Positions 8,245 through 16,472 of a DNA stretch of 48,365 nt are shown here, in pieces. The DNA lies in the NCBI RefSeq assembly GCF_003350535.1, contig NZ_QQBB01000017.1, forward strand, positions 1 to 48,365, given 5' to 3'. The notes below the pieces were generated by a model. It was not told the origin of the DNA and ran no database searches. It worked only from the letters and a program-made list of their open reading frames with translations. The stretch is from Microvirga subterranea (GTDB lineage: Bacteria; Pseudomonadota; Alphaproteobacteria; Rhizobiales; Beijerinckiaceae). Position numbers and translations under genes: made by a program. Every line of letters begins with the position of its first letter. Position 1 is the first letter of the stretch.

Positions 8245-8349
8245 TTTGAGCAGCAATGACTCACAACAGTGATGCACCCTGAGTTCGGAATGTCAGTTTA
8301 GCAACTCACAGGCACTAATCGCTCGTCTAAGACCTTGCTTCTCCCCTAC

Positions 8350-8357
8350 CCTCATCC
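8350..8357. repeat. 8-bp target-site duplication of the IS66 element, left copy
   Basis: CCTCATCC here is repeated exactly at 9720-9727, directly outside the two ends of the IS66-family element. Eight base pairs is the characteristic IS66 target duplication. Confidence 0.88.
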
Positions 8358-9719
8358 GTAATTACCCACCCCTTGCTTCCGCACTGAGGTTCAGGCGGAC
8401 ACAGTCTGAAGGATTGTCTTGAACGTGTTTGTGTCCGGGCGGAGACGAGCCGTGTCGACGACCGTGCGAATGTCCGCTTCGCCCTCGGCGACCCACATGG
8501 CCCGGTAGCCATTGGTCACCTTGCGCTGGATCACGGCGGGTCTGAGGGCCCGTTCGCAGGCGTTGTTCGTCGCGTCTACCATGCCGGGCCAGTGGGCGAA
8601 GGTCAGAAGCTGATCGCGGGCGCGCCGGAACTTGTTTTGAATGTCGCGGGCCAGATCGCACGAGGTTGGCGCGGCCAGGATATCATCCAGACTTCGCTCC
8701 AGGGCCCGGCGTTTGCGGCCGAGGGTCGAGGTGGCGAGGGTTGCGACACCCTCCGCCAAGGCGAAGGCACGGTGCAGCCACAGCTTGAGACGCGATGGCA
8801 GGACATCCTCGCTCGCCTCATCGGCATAGGCGACGTCGCGGGCGAGATGGGCCAGGCCGGTCTGGTGGGCGTCCGCATGGCCCTGCTGCGCGCTATAGCG
8901 ATCGCGGAACACCAGACATCGGGGCGGTGCCCGTCCATCACGGTCCGGATCACGATGGCGCCCCGGGTCGGAGAGGCATGATGGACCACCGCCTGCGAGC
9001 AGCGAAACACCCAATGGTAGGCGTTCGTGCCTTCGATCCGGACGCCGGTCTCATCGCAAGCGATGACCCGGGCCTGGCGCAACGCCGCGTTGGCCCTCTC
9101 GCGCTCGGACGCGAAGGCGCCTTGCGCCCGGCGCAGCATGTTCATCAGCCCGCCCTGGCTGATGGTCAGCCCAACCAGATCGGCGAACGCGCTTTGCAGC
9201 CGCTCGTACGACAAGGTCTGGAAGGTCTTGAGATAGGTGGCCACGGCATGGACGCTCGGCCCGAACGGCGTCCCCTTTGCGGCGTCCGGCACGGGCGCGA
9301 CAACCCGCGTGCTACAGGCTGGGCAGCGTACTGCCAGGCGCCGATGCTCGGTGACGCGGGGCGCCACCTCTGGCAGGTCAAACTGCTCGTGGATGCTGAT
9401 CGTCTCCGCCGGCCGCACCGCCATCAGGACGGCTGAGCAGCAGGAGCACCGGTCAGGACGGGACTCGACCACCTCATCCGGCGTGGTGCTGAGGATCCGG
9501 CTGTGGCCTTCATGCCCCGGCTTGGCGCCACCGGGTTTGGCCTGATCCCGACGCTCCTTGCGATCCGTCGAGGGCGGCTTCGAGGATGTGCGCGAGGTCT
9601 TCTGCAGCCGCAGCACCAGTTCGATCAGCTCTTCCTTGCTCAGACGCTCAAGATCGCTGCGGCCCATGACAACAGGGAATCAGCGAATCCCAGTTCGCGC
9701 AAGGGCCCTGGGTAATTAC
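8358..9719 (-). mobile_element. IS66-family insertion sequence (single tnpC type), inactive
   Basis: A 1362-bp element bounded by inverted repeats starting GTAATTACCC: GTAATTACCCACCCCTTGC at the left end, and GTAATTACCCAGGGCCCTTG read inwards from 9719. IS66 ends begin GTAA. The 8-bp direct repeat CCTCATCC at 8350-8357 and 9720-9727 proves simple insertion. It carries only a tnpC-like gene, as in the ISBst12-like branch that lacks tnpA and tnpB, and that gene is frameshifted. Confidence 0.9.
8391..9667 (-). pseudogene. IS66-family transposase (TnpC), frameshifted
   Basis: The 5' frame (9667 to about 8905) has LSKEELIELVLRLQKTSRTS, SSKPPSTDRKERRD, the zinc-finger-like CSCCSAVL and CPACSTRV, and the first catalytic Asp in VIACDETGVRIEG. 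The 3' frame (about 8905 to 8391) has RYSAQQGHADAHQTGLAHLA and the Glu motif NNACERALRP. Family members have VWxSDxYxAQQGHA at the junction. Here the frame changes between WCS and DRYSAQQG, exactly at the second catalytic Asp, consistent with two extra bases (GC) near 8904-8908. No functional full-length transposase can be made without recoding. Confidence 0.85.
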
Positions 9720-9727
9720 CCTCATCC
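9720..9727. repeat. 8-bp target-site duplication of the IS66 element, right copy
   Basis: Second copy of CCTCATCC, flanking the inverted repeat end at 9719; see the left copy at 8350-8357. The insertion lies ten bases beyond the stop codon of the small membrane-protein gene, so that gene was spared. Confidence 0.88.
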
Positions 9728-9736
9728 ACGTAGTTA

Positions 9737-9985
9737 CTATCTCCCCTGAGGGAGATTTCGTGCAGCCATTTCGAGCGCCATGACAGGCTCCTCAAGAGCG
9801 CCGATCTCTGTCAGCGTGTAGGTTAGGCTCCCCGCCGCCAGCATCATGGCAGCACTCGCGGCTGTCACCATTCCAATCTCGATGGCTTTGCGGTGGTCCT
9901 GCGTCCGATGCAGTGCCTTTTTCAGATACCGCTCGAAGATCACGTAGAGGAAGAGCCCGCCCACGACGGTTGAAATCAACACCAT
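9737..9985 (-). CDS. Small two-helix membrane protein, unknown function
   Basis: An 82-aa protein with two predicted membrane helices: VLISTVVGGLFLYVIFERYL at the N-terminus and MVTAASAAMMLAAGSLTYTL near residues 39-58, separated by a basic loop (KKALHRTQDHRKAIE). No family recognised. It lies downstream of repC on the same strand (87 bases apart). The IS66 insertion stops just short of its stop codon. The ATG at 9985 has AACGAGGAG within 15 bases upstream. Confidence 0.5.
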   Translation of the reverse strand: MVLISTVVGGLFLYVIFERYLKKALHRTQDHRKAIEIGMVTAASAAMMLAAGSLTYTLTEIGALEEPVMALEMAARNLPQGR

Positions 9986-10072
9986 ACTTTTTCACTCCTC
10001 GTTCTCCATTCCCGCCCTCTGTGACACCCGGCACGCTGGCCAGCCGTCATCTCGACGCGTACGGCTCCTGTC

Positions 10073-11227
10073 CTACGACATCCTTCGCCTCCTCATGGCC
10101 AGGAGCTCGACGGCGAGGTCTATCTTGCCGGATTTGACCATGCGGGTGAGCGCGCGGAAGTAGCCGCCCGGGTTCTTGATCCGGCTCTTGCCGCCGTTCC
10201 TGGCCACATCGTCCTCGTACAGCTGCAGGGTGTAGATCACCGCAAGGGCTGCCCTGACGGTGCCGATGTCCTCCATGGCCTCGGCCCAGGCACTTTCATG
10301 CGCCCCGAGCGCGGCGCGCAGGTAGCGGCCGGCGGAGACGATGTCGGCCAGATCCCGCACAGGCTGGTCGTAGTCGCCCAGGGTGGGGCAAGCCTCAAGG
10401 ATCAATTTCGGTGATAGATGGTCAGGCGGTTGTTCGGTTGGAAGAACAGCCCCAGCTTTCTTCGGAAAGCCCTTGTTACAAGGCTCACTAGGAGATCCGT
10501 TGTTGTTATCAGAGTGACGGACTCTGAGTCCGGCATTGCCCGCATTATAGAAGGCTTCTTCAGCATGGGTTCTTAACAGCTGCCAAGCCTCCAGCAGATC
10601 GGCCGGCAGCGTCACCTTGGACCGAGCTGGCGTGCGGGCTTGCAGGGTCTTCAGCTCCCCTTCGAATTCAGTGCGGTCGACCTCAGGGAAATGCGCCGCC
10701 AAGGCCGCCAGGGCTTCTTCCGCAGCCCGCCGGCAGATGGTGACCTCGTCAAAGGCTCGCTTCTGAACCTCCCGCAGTTGCTTCTGCTCCATGAGCATCA
10801 CGGCCCAATCGCCTCTTCGGGCATAGATCGGGGTCAGATCGAACCCGAAGGCGTCCACCACCTGCCCGGCCAGATCCTTGACCGCGTAACGCTTGCCGTT
10901 GGGCGAGTCCTTGGGCGCGATCAACTGCAGGTCGATCAGCTGGCGCAGGATGCGCCGGATCGCCCTCTCGGTTAGGCCAGTGCGGCTCATGAGGTAGTCG
11001 TTGGACGGCCACACCAGCAGCCGCTCCCACTCCTGCTCGCCCCAGCAGGCCACCAGCTCGGAGAGGACTGCTCGCTGGGCTGGCCTGAGGTCGAGGGCCT
11101 TGCCGGCGTCCCGGGCAGCGGCCGAGAGTTCTTTTCGTGTCACCGTGCGCTCAGCTTCGAGCGCATGTTTCCTTGCGGCCAGAGCGGCATGTCTCAGCCG
11201 CCGGCCTCCTGACGATGCAAGCTGCAT
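10073..11227 (-). CDS. repC: Plasmid replication initiator RepC
   Basis: A 384-aa initiator of repABC-type alphaproteobacterial plasmids and chromids. Diagnostic blocks: RPAQRAVLSELVACWGEQEW, LLVWPSNDYLMSRTGL, the winged-helix ERAIRRILRQLIDLQLIAPK followed by DSPNGKRYA, DAFGFDLTPIYARR, the C-terminal LGAHESAWAEAMEDIG, and IKNPGGYFRALTRMVKSG with AMRRRRMS at the end. The ATG at 11227 is preferred because GGAGGG lies about five bases upstream; the frame is open to 11356. RepC binds an origin inside its own gene, so oriV is probably within this CDS. No repA or repB is in the window. An antisense RNA overlies its leader. Confidence 0.93.
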   Translation of the reverse strand: MQLASSGGRRLRHAALAARKHALEAERTVTRKELSAAARDAGKALDLRPAQRAVLSELVACWGEQEWERLLVWPSNDYLMSRTGLTERAIRRILRQLIDLQLIAPKDSPNGKRYAVKDLAGQVVDAFGFDLTPIYARRGDWAVMLMEQKQLREVQKRAFDEVTICRRAAEEALAALAAHFPEVDRTEFEGELKTLQARTPARSKVTLPADLLEAWQLLRTHAEEAFYNAGNAGLRVRHSDNNNGSPSEPCNKGFPKKAGAVLPTEQPPDHLSPKLILEACPTLGDYDQPVRDLADIVSAGRYLRAALGAHESAWAEAMEDIGTVRAALAVIYTLQLYEDDVARNGGKSRIKNPGGYFRALTRMVKSGKIDLAVELLAMRRRRMS

Positions 11228-11279
11228 CGTACCCTCCATGTTGAGGGCAAAGCAGAAGCGTTCACCGAAACCGATGCTC

Positions 11280-11309
11280 TTGACACTCAGCTTGTCGGGA
11301 TGGCATAAG
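11280..11309 (+). promoter_or_regulatory. Candidate promoter of the antisense ctRNA
   Basis: TTGACA at 11280-11285 is a perfect -35 box. After 17-18 bases comes TGGCATAAG, an extended -10-like element (11301-11309). It points away from repC into its leader and is followed by a compact hairpin-terminator RNA. Assignment rests on sequence similarity and position. Confidence 0.5.
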
Positions 11310-11313
11310 GAGT

Positions 11314-11391
11314 TTGCAACAACTTTCCGAATGCCCACCCTCGCGGTGGTCTCCAAAGGCCCTCGAAGTTTCCAGCTTCGTGGGCCTTTTG
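11314..11391 (+). ncRNA. ctRNA-like antisense RNA controlling repC
   Basis: A predicted RNA of about 78 bases, antisense to the leader between the upstream gene and repC, where repABC replicons encode their incompatibility ctRNA. It has a small stem (CCACC at 11335-11339 with GGTGG at 11345-11349), then a strong intrinsic terminator: AAAGGCCC (11355-11362) with GGGCCTTT (11382-11389), and CGAAG with CTTCG inside it around loop TTTCCAG, ending in TTTT. In this family the ctRNA pairs with the repC mRNA leader and triggers its premature termination. The 5' end is inferred from the promoter. Confidence 0.72.
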
Positions 11392-11402
11392 CTTTGCCTA
11401 GT

Positions 11403-11615
11403 TTACGTCACGACATTTCGATCCTTCTGGGCGAACATGGCTTCGAGGGCATAGGTGATGACAGCCTCACGGGACCTAAAGCGACCACTCTCGACAGCTT
11501 GGTCGATCGCGGTGTTCAGAGGCCCTGGAATCCAGACGTTCACTTCCTTGTCTCCCCGTTCCCGGCGAGACTTGCGGAAGCGTTGAACGCGCTCGATCTG
11601 CTTTGCGTCAGGCAT
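11403..11615 (-). CDS. Ribbon-helix-helix (CopG-like) protein
   Basis: A 70-aa protein from the ATG at 11615 (a GTG lies at 11624). A basic N-terminus (RVQRFRKSRRERGD) is followed by the ribbon KEVNVWIPGPLNTAIDQA and helices with RFRSREAVITYALEAMFAQK, the layout of RHH DNA-binding repressors or antitoxins. It lies directly upstream of repC on the same strand with the antisense RNA between them, the place normally held by repB. It may regulate repC or be half of a lost toxin-antitoxin pair; no toxin gene is adjacent. Confidence 0.65.
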   Translation of the reverse strand: MPDAKQIERVQRFRKSRRERGDKEVNVWIPGPLNTAIDQAVESGRFRSREAVITYALEAMFAQKDRNVVT

Positions 11616-11913
11616 GGCATGCACCCATTAGACTCGTGCCATATCGAGAGATGCCCGATTCTGAGGTGGCTGTGGAGTCGCGCGTCAAGAATCCATTCAC
11701 AATAGATCGATTCAGCAGTGGGAAACTTCTTTAGCTAGAATCATTTAGCTGAAATGGCGGAGTCAATTCGCATGTAAAAGCCAGGTTCCGAGTGAATCTT
11801 AGTTGCGCACTTGATTCGCTGCTGCGTAGTAATCGAGCTGACCTTGGCCTCGCAATCCAGCTACACGATTCAAGCATGTACCGGATGGAGAGGGTGACGA
11901 CCGCTAGCGGAAC
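11616..11913. other. Intergenic region upstream of the RHH/repC genes
   Basis: About 300 bases without a credible gene. It must hold the promoter for the ribbon-helix-helix and repC genes. TTTAGCT is repeated at 11730-11736 and 11744-11750, fourteen bases apart, each followed within a base or two by GAA. No iteron array or partition-site palindrome set is seen. The right edge is the inverted repeat of the IS6 element. Confidence 0.5.
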
Positions 11914-12727
11914 GGTACCGTCAAGTTACTGAGAGGGCTCGCAACGATCCAAGGTTCATTTTTGGATCAGGCGACCGTCGTGGCACCGGTTATCTCGGTC
12001 CAGGCCTGGAACGCCCGAGCGCGGGCACGGCTATGATCAGCGGAATTGGTGCGGGCGGGACGGCGGAAGAGGTTTGCCACCTGATCGTGAACCGAGAGGA
12101 AGCGCTGGGCCTGCCCGGCGGACTTGAAGCGCTTCATGATGCGCTCGCGTCGTCGGGTGGGCTGATGGCTGTTCTCAGCTCGGTTGTTCAATCCGCGATG
12201 TTGGCGATGCTCGACGCCGGGCATGATCACTCGCTTTGCAGTGGCGTAGCTCGCGAGTTTGTCGGTGATCATCACCCGCGGAGCGACGCCTTGCTTCTTC
12301 AGCAGCTTGCGCAGCAGGCGCTTGGCGGCTTTTGCGTTTCGTCGACTCTGGACCAGAATGTCGAGCACGACCCCATGCTGGTCCACGGCTCTCCACAGCC
12401 AATGCTTCTGGCCGGCTATGCTGATCACAACCTCATCGAGATGCCATTTGTCTCCGGAGGCGGGCAGACGCCTGCGGATCTGGTTGGCAAAGCTCTGGCC
12501 GAACTTCAGCGCCCACTGCCGCACCGTCTCATGGCTGACCAGGATACCTCGGGCAGCGAGCATCTCCTCAACCATGCGAAGGCTGAGCGGAAACCGAAAG
12601 CACAACCAGACGGCATGGCTGATCACTTCAGCCGGGTAGCGGTGACGGGCATAGTGAGGATCACGGGTCTTGTTCATTCCTTCTATATACCTTCACCCAG
12701 TCACCCTCCACTTAACCTGACGGTGCC
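11914..12727 (-). mobile_element. IS6-family insertion sequence
   Basis: An 814-bp element with one transposase. Ends read inwards: GGTACCGTCAAGTTACTGAG (from 11914) and GGCACCGTCAGGTTAAGTGG (from 12727), both continuing AGGG, an imperfect 24-bp inverted repeat. No 8-bp target duplication (AGCGGAAC versus CACTGAAT), which is common for this family because it moves by cointegration followed by recombination between copies. Size matches IS6 elements. Confidence 0.85.
11967..12677 (-). CDS. IS6-family transposase
   Basis: A 236-aa DDE transposase. It opens with HYARHRYPAEVISHAVWLCF and the helix-turn-helix SLRMVEEMLAARGI with SHETVRQWALKFG. Catalytic residues lie in KWHLDEVVISIAGQ, VMITDKLASYATA and NNRAENSHQPTRRRER. 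It appears full length and undamaged, with both inverted repeats present, so it is potentially active. It lies 65 bases beyond the stop codon of the RTX-type gene. Confidence 0.92.
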   Translation of the reverse strand: MNKTRDPHYARHRYPAEVISHAVWLCFRFPLSLRMVEEMLAARGILVSHETVRQWALKFGQSFANQIRRRLPASGDKWHLDEVVISIAGQKHWLWRAVDQHGVVLDILVQSRRNAKAAKRLLRKLLKKQGVAPRVMITDKLASYATAKRVIMPGVEHRQHRGLNNRAENSHQPTRRRERIMKRFKSAGQAQRFLSVHDQVANLFRRPARTNSADHSRARARAFQAWTEITGATTVA

Positions 12728-12742
12728 CACTGAATGCGCCAG

Positions 12743-14305
12743 TCAGATGATAAAGAAGTCTTTGTACGTGAGCTTCAGGTTCTTCGACAACTTGGCGATC
12801 TCAACCTGATGAGCGCTGCCCGACCCGTCCGCATCGTAATAGAGGATGCCGGTCTTCTTGTTGTAGACTAGGTAATCGTTGCGATCATCCGCGCGTTCGC
12901 CGATCTGGAAGAACGCCTTGTTCAGCTTGCCGGGATTCGCTTCGCTTCCCTTTCCGAGTTTCTTGAAGATGGCATTGTCGAGATAGACGCTGTCGTCCCG
13001 GACGTTGAAGTCTCGCACCGTGTCGAAATTCGTTTTCTTGCTCGGCCTTGTGTCGAACACGAAGATGTCGGCGCCGCGACCGCCAGTCAGGATGTCCTTA
13101 CCCGTGCCGCCGCTAAGACAGTCGTTACCGTCGTTGCCGTTCAGGCGGTCGTTGCCGCCGAAGCCCTTGATGTACTCGTTGTTGGCGCGTCCGTCGATGC
13201 GCTCGGACACCGAGGTTCCATTGATCGTCACGCGGTCCTCGGCCGCGATCTGAAGAGCGCCAAGAGACTGGTACTGGGACAAGGACAGCGTCACCGCGTT
13301 GTCAGATGCGTCGAGGATATCCACGCCTCGGGCCGTAAGCCCTGCAATCTCGCCGGCCGACAAACTGGCCAGTGTGAAACCTCCATCCGTCAGACGGACG
13401 GCATCATCGGCGGCAAGCCCGACGGATCCTAGGGCCTTCAGCTGGGCTACAGACAGGGTGAGGACGTTGTCGGATGCATCGATAATATCGACACCTTTGG
13501 TGGCGAGATCAGTGATCTGACCGGCGGACAGGGAGGCCAGCGCCGCTCCCGTATCGGTTAGGCGGACCGTGTCGTCGGCCGACAACCCAATTGAGCCCAG
13601 AGCGGCGAACTGGGACAGCGACAGCGAGAGGGTATTGTCGGATGCGTTGAGAACGTCTGCGCCACGGGCCACCAGATCTGCGATCTGCACCGGGGTGAGA
13701 GCACTTAGAACCGCGCCTGTCTCGGCGATGGTCACGATGTCATCGGCAGCAAGCGTTGCGCCGAAAGCGTTGAATTGCGTCAAAGATAACGAGACTGCGT
13801 TATCGGTCGCATTGAAGCCAACGACGCCGCGCGATGCAAGCGACGTAATATCGGACGGCGCAAGGCTGCTGAGCGTTGCGCCACTGTCCGTCATTAAGAT
13901 GGTATCGCCGACAGAGAGGGATACCGGCAGGGCGTTGAGCTGCGCAAAGGAGAACGGCAGCACGTTGTCGGTCACGTCAACGCGGTCGATGTTTCGCGCA
14001 GCCAGAGACGAGATCTGTGCGAGGCTGCCGGTGGCAAGCTCCGCACCTGTGTCGGCGAGGACAACCGTATCGCCTGCCGTGAGCCTCACGCTCCCCAAGG
14101 CTTCGAGCTGCGATGTCGACAGGAATATCGAGTCGTTCGTTGCGTCGATGAGGTCCACATTTGCTGCCGCAAATGCTGCGATGTCCGCGGGCGTCAATCC
14201 GTCGATGGCCTGTCCCACATCGGCGATGGTGACATCGTCCTCGGGTGCGAAAGGCTTGGTCGGGAAGGCAGTGAACTCGGCGACAGTGAAGACGAAAGTA
14301 GCCAT
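12743..14305 (-). CDS. RTX-type calcium-binding protein with ~55-aa repeats
   Basis: A 520-aa protein, probably exported by a type I system. About six and a half tandem repeats of about 50-55 residues fill residues 5-345, with pattern LSLSQFxALGxxLxADDTVxLTDTGAxLAxLSxxQIxxLAxxGVDxIDASDN. Then come nonapeptide-like Ca-binding turns (FGGNDRLNGNDGND, SGGTGKDILTGGRGADIFVF) and a C-terminal RTX end domain (FDTVRDFNVRDDSVYLDN, YYDADGSGSAHQVEIAKL). The ATG at 14305 has GAGG five bases upstream and yields an N-terminus without a Sec signal, as in type I substrates. No type I secretion genes are nearby. The repeat function is unknown. Confidence 0.82.
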   Translation of the reverse strand: MATFVFTVAEFTAFPTKPFAPEDDVTIADVGQAIDGLTPADIAAFAAANVDLIDATNDSIFLSTSQLEALGSVRLTAGDTVVLADTGAELATGSLAQISSLAARNIDRVDVTDNVLPFSFAQLNALPVSLSVGDTILMTDSGATLSSLAPSDITSLASRGVVGFNATDNAVSLSLTQFNAFGATLAADDIVTIAETGAVLSALTPVQIADLVARGADVLNASDNTLSLSLSQFAALGSIGLSADDTVRLTDTGAALASLSAGQITDLATKGVDIIDASDNVLTLSVAQLKALGSVGLAADDAVRLTDGGFTLASLSAGEIAGLTARGVDILDASDNAVTLSLSQYQSLGALQIAAEDRVTINGTSVSERIDGRANNEYIKGFGGNDRLNGNDGNDCLSGGTGKDILTGGRGADIFVFDTRPSKKTNFDTVRDFNVRDDSVYLDNAIFKKLGKGSEANPGKLNKAFFQIGERADDRNDYLVYNKKTGILYYDADGSGSAHQVEIAKLSKNLKLTYKDFFII

Positions 14306-15018
14306 GTGTGCCTCGTGACGTACGTTTCCTGTCCACTCATGCAGCAGCGCTGAATAGGAAGACTTGCACAAATAGAGACATGATTGTTTTGGCTGACCAA
14401 CCCTGCAAAGGTGGTATTCAGCACACCCATATGGAGCATCTACATTAGGCTAGGCTTAAGGGTCAGCTGCGCGACCTGCCCAGTCTAAGTGCGATAAGGC
14501 GTATGTAGTCGCGAGGCTTGATCGTGTGACCCGGCGGCATCCGGCACAGCCAACCGATTTGTCTTCACAACACCCCGCAGGGGTGGATCTACAGCAGGCA
14601 GTTTGCCATTCCCACGAACCGGCCACGCTGCACGCCAGCGGCACGCTGCTACGAGAGAACAGGCGATGGAGGGAGGGTTGCATGGTTGGCAGGTGCAACC
14701 ATGCAGTTAAGCCCCCTCCTGCGGCATCGCCGCAAAGGTCCACCACAGGACATGGCAGGCCGATGCGAGGCTCCTGGAAGGTGGAAGGGGGTACAGGGGG
14801 CGCAGGGTGTAACCCCTTTGTGCCAGGTTGTGCCTCTAATCCCTTTGAACCGTTCACCCCACCTGCTCATCGAGGGTACGGTTCTCCGTTATCCCGAGAG
14901 GGCCAAGAGCCCCGCCAACCAGCCGAGACCGGCAACGGTGGCAAAGACGATGTGGCCCAGAAGGGCAGCAATAGGTCTTGGTCCTCTGAAGATGCGTCTG
15001 TGCAAGCCGGAGGAAGAC
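14306..15018. other. Non-coding region between RTX gene and small orphan
   Basis: About 700 bases with no convincing gene; frames crossing it have no family features. It contains a perfect inverted repeat GCATGGTTG (14680-14688) and CAACCATGC (14696-14704) around a 7-base loop, followed by G-rich tracts. The promoter of the RTX-type gene should lie at the left end. Nothing else recognised. Confidence 0.5.
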
Positions 15019-15225
15019 GTGGACAACCCCTACCGAAATTCAGACGACGGCAAATGTCTGGTCAGCGAGATCGAGCCGGGCTGGACGCTCGAGTACTATT
15101 TCGTCGACCACATCATGTGGGTTCGCGAAACCCGCAACGGCCGCTCTCTCGAGCAGCCGATCGGGGACGCCCTGTGTCAGGATCCGTTCGAGCGCGCGAC
15201 CTACTTCGGCGGTATCGCGTTCTAG
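15019..15225 (+). CDS. Small orphan protein
   Basis: A 68-aa acidic/aromatic protein: DNPYRNSDDGKCLVSEIEPG, EYYFVDHIMWVRETRNGRSL, ending ERATYFGGIAF. The GTG at 15019 is chosen because GGAGGA lies five bases upstream; the frame is open upstream, including an ATG at 14992, but the added sequence looks non-coding. No family recognised and no partner gene. Confidence 0.45.
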   Translation: MDNPYRNSDDGKCLVSEIEPGWTLEYYFVDHIMWVRETRNGRSLEQPIGDALCQDPFERATYFGGIAF

Positions 15226-15379
15226 TGCAACGGACGAGAAGTTGGATCTGGTGAGTTGTGCATCTCAATAAGCCTGGAGCTATCTTGAAGCCGCCGATAG
15301 TGCGTCCACTTAAAGGTCCGATGCTCTAGTCGCACCCTATGAAATCCCATGAAGTGCCCTAGGATCTGTTGGCGCTCAA

Positions 15380-16303
15380 CTACGCTCCACGCACATCCGA
15401 ACTGAAAGAAAGCCCCGGCTCGAGCTCCCGTCCGACCTCTACCAGTTTGTCGCAGAACTCTTGAGCGAGGGGCGAAATAGGCCTGATGCTAGATACCAGC
15501 ATGTGAGCATGGATTGGGATCTCTGGCTCGAACGGCCGAGCCACAAGCGTGGGAAAATGCCCCTCAGCATGAATAAACGAGTCGACGATCGCGATGCCGA
15601 GCCCTTGGCTGACGAACGAGCAAGCGCTGAAGCTCTGGTTAATTTCAATTGCCCTCTTCAGCCGAACTCCCTGCATGACGAATGCCTCTGAAACCCTGGC
15701 TCCAGTAGGTTCTGTGTCAGGGAACGTGATCAGCTCCTCACCCTCGAGGTCGATCGGCGACACGGAAGATTTTCGTGAGAGGCGATGCTCCTGCGGCAGC
15801 ACGCAAATGACTCCCCCAGTCGATAGCAGCCGCGTGCTGACAGCGGCATCTCCTGAAGAGGGCTGACAGGTCCCGACATCGACCTCATTTCGTGCCACCC
15901 GTTCGACGACCTCGCGGGTGGATGTTGCCGTGACCTTCAACTCAACGAACGGCCTCTCTGCCCGGAATCTCCTCATCGCTTCAGCGACAAGCATGGCTGT
16001 CAGAGATGGGGCCGTGGCGATCTTGATCAGACCCTTCCTACCCGTTCGCAGGTCCTCGATCCTTTGCTTGACCCTCTCATGCCCTGACATGAGATCTGCA
16101 ATAACCGGAAGAAGCGCATGTGCCTGTTCCGTTGCAACAATGCGTCCCTGAACGGTTTCGAACAGGACTAGCCCAATCTCTTCCTCAAATTGGCGGATGG
16201 TCTTGCTGATTGCAGGCTGCGACACATGAAGGAGGCGCGCAGTCTCAGTAACGGAACCCGTCTTGCACGCCGTCTCAACAACTTTGAGATGCCGAATATC
16301 CAT
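15380..16303 (-). CDS. LysR-family regulator of the adjacent catabolic cluster
   Basis: A 307-aa LysR-type regulator. The N-terminal winged helix is MDIRHLKVVETACKTGSV, ETARLLHVSQPAISKTIRQF and EEEIGLVLFETVQGRIVAT. A periplasmic-binding-like effector domain follows (GLIKIATAPSLTAMLVAEAM at about residues 93-112). Overall it resembles the OccR/NocR opine-catabolism branch, a similarity judged by eye. It is divergent from the enoyl-CoA hydratase gene. The 169-base gap holds a palindrome with T-N11-A spacing, so it likely controls cluster I and itself. Effector unknown. Confidence 0.9.
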   Translation of the reverse strand: MDIRHLKVVETACKTGSVTETARLLHVSQPAISKTIRQFEEEIGLVLFETVQGRIVATEQAHALLPVIADLMSGHERVKQRIEDLRTGRKGLIKIATAPSLTAMLVAEAMRRFRAERPFVELKVTATSTREVVERVARNEVDVGTCQPSSGDAAVSTRLLSTGGVICVLPQEHRLSRKSSVSPIDLEGEELITFPDTEPTGARVSEAFVMQGVRLKRAIEINQSFSACSFVSQGLGIAIVDSFIHAEGHFPTLVARPFEPEIPIHAHMLVSSIRPISPLAQEFCDKLVEVGRELEPGLSFSSDVRGA

Positions 16304-16314
16304 TGGACCCTTCG

Positions 16315-16329
16315 ATAACCAGTGGTTAT
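16315..16329. promoter_or_regulatory. Candidate LysR-binding palindrome
   Basis: ATAACCA (16315-16321), one central G, then TGGTTAT (16323-16329): a perfect dyad containing T-N11-A, the classic LysR box. It sits 12 bases upstream of the LysR start and about 145 bases upstream of the first enzyme gene, suited to autoregulation and recognition-site binding. Confidence 0.7.
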
Positions 16330-16472
16330 TGAGTCATGAAAAAATATTCATTGTCAAGACAACGGCATCTGGTTAGCGTCACTCAAACGATAAAAACAAG
16401 TAACGACATATATTTGTCTGCCAGTCGAGATCGGCAGAGCCAATATCTACTGGGAGGAACGTAGGTATTGCT

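Noticed and set aside
11914..12727. Target-site duplication for the IS6 element
   Set aside because: The flanking octamers AGCGGAAC and CACTGAAT do not match.
12033..12809. 258-residue plus-strand frame over the IS6 element
   Set aside because: Antisense of the IS6 transposase and spans its terminal repeat; not plausible as a gene.
13569..14318. 249-residue plus-strand frame opposite the RTX-type gene
   Set aside because: Its repetitive look merely mirrors the repeats of the true gene on the minus strand.
14526..15254. 242-residue plus-strand frame, and a frame from 14686
   Set aside because: Upstream portions have low-complexity, non-protein-like composition; only the last 68 codons of the 14686 frame look coding and have a good ribosome site, so only those were called.
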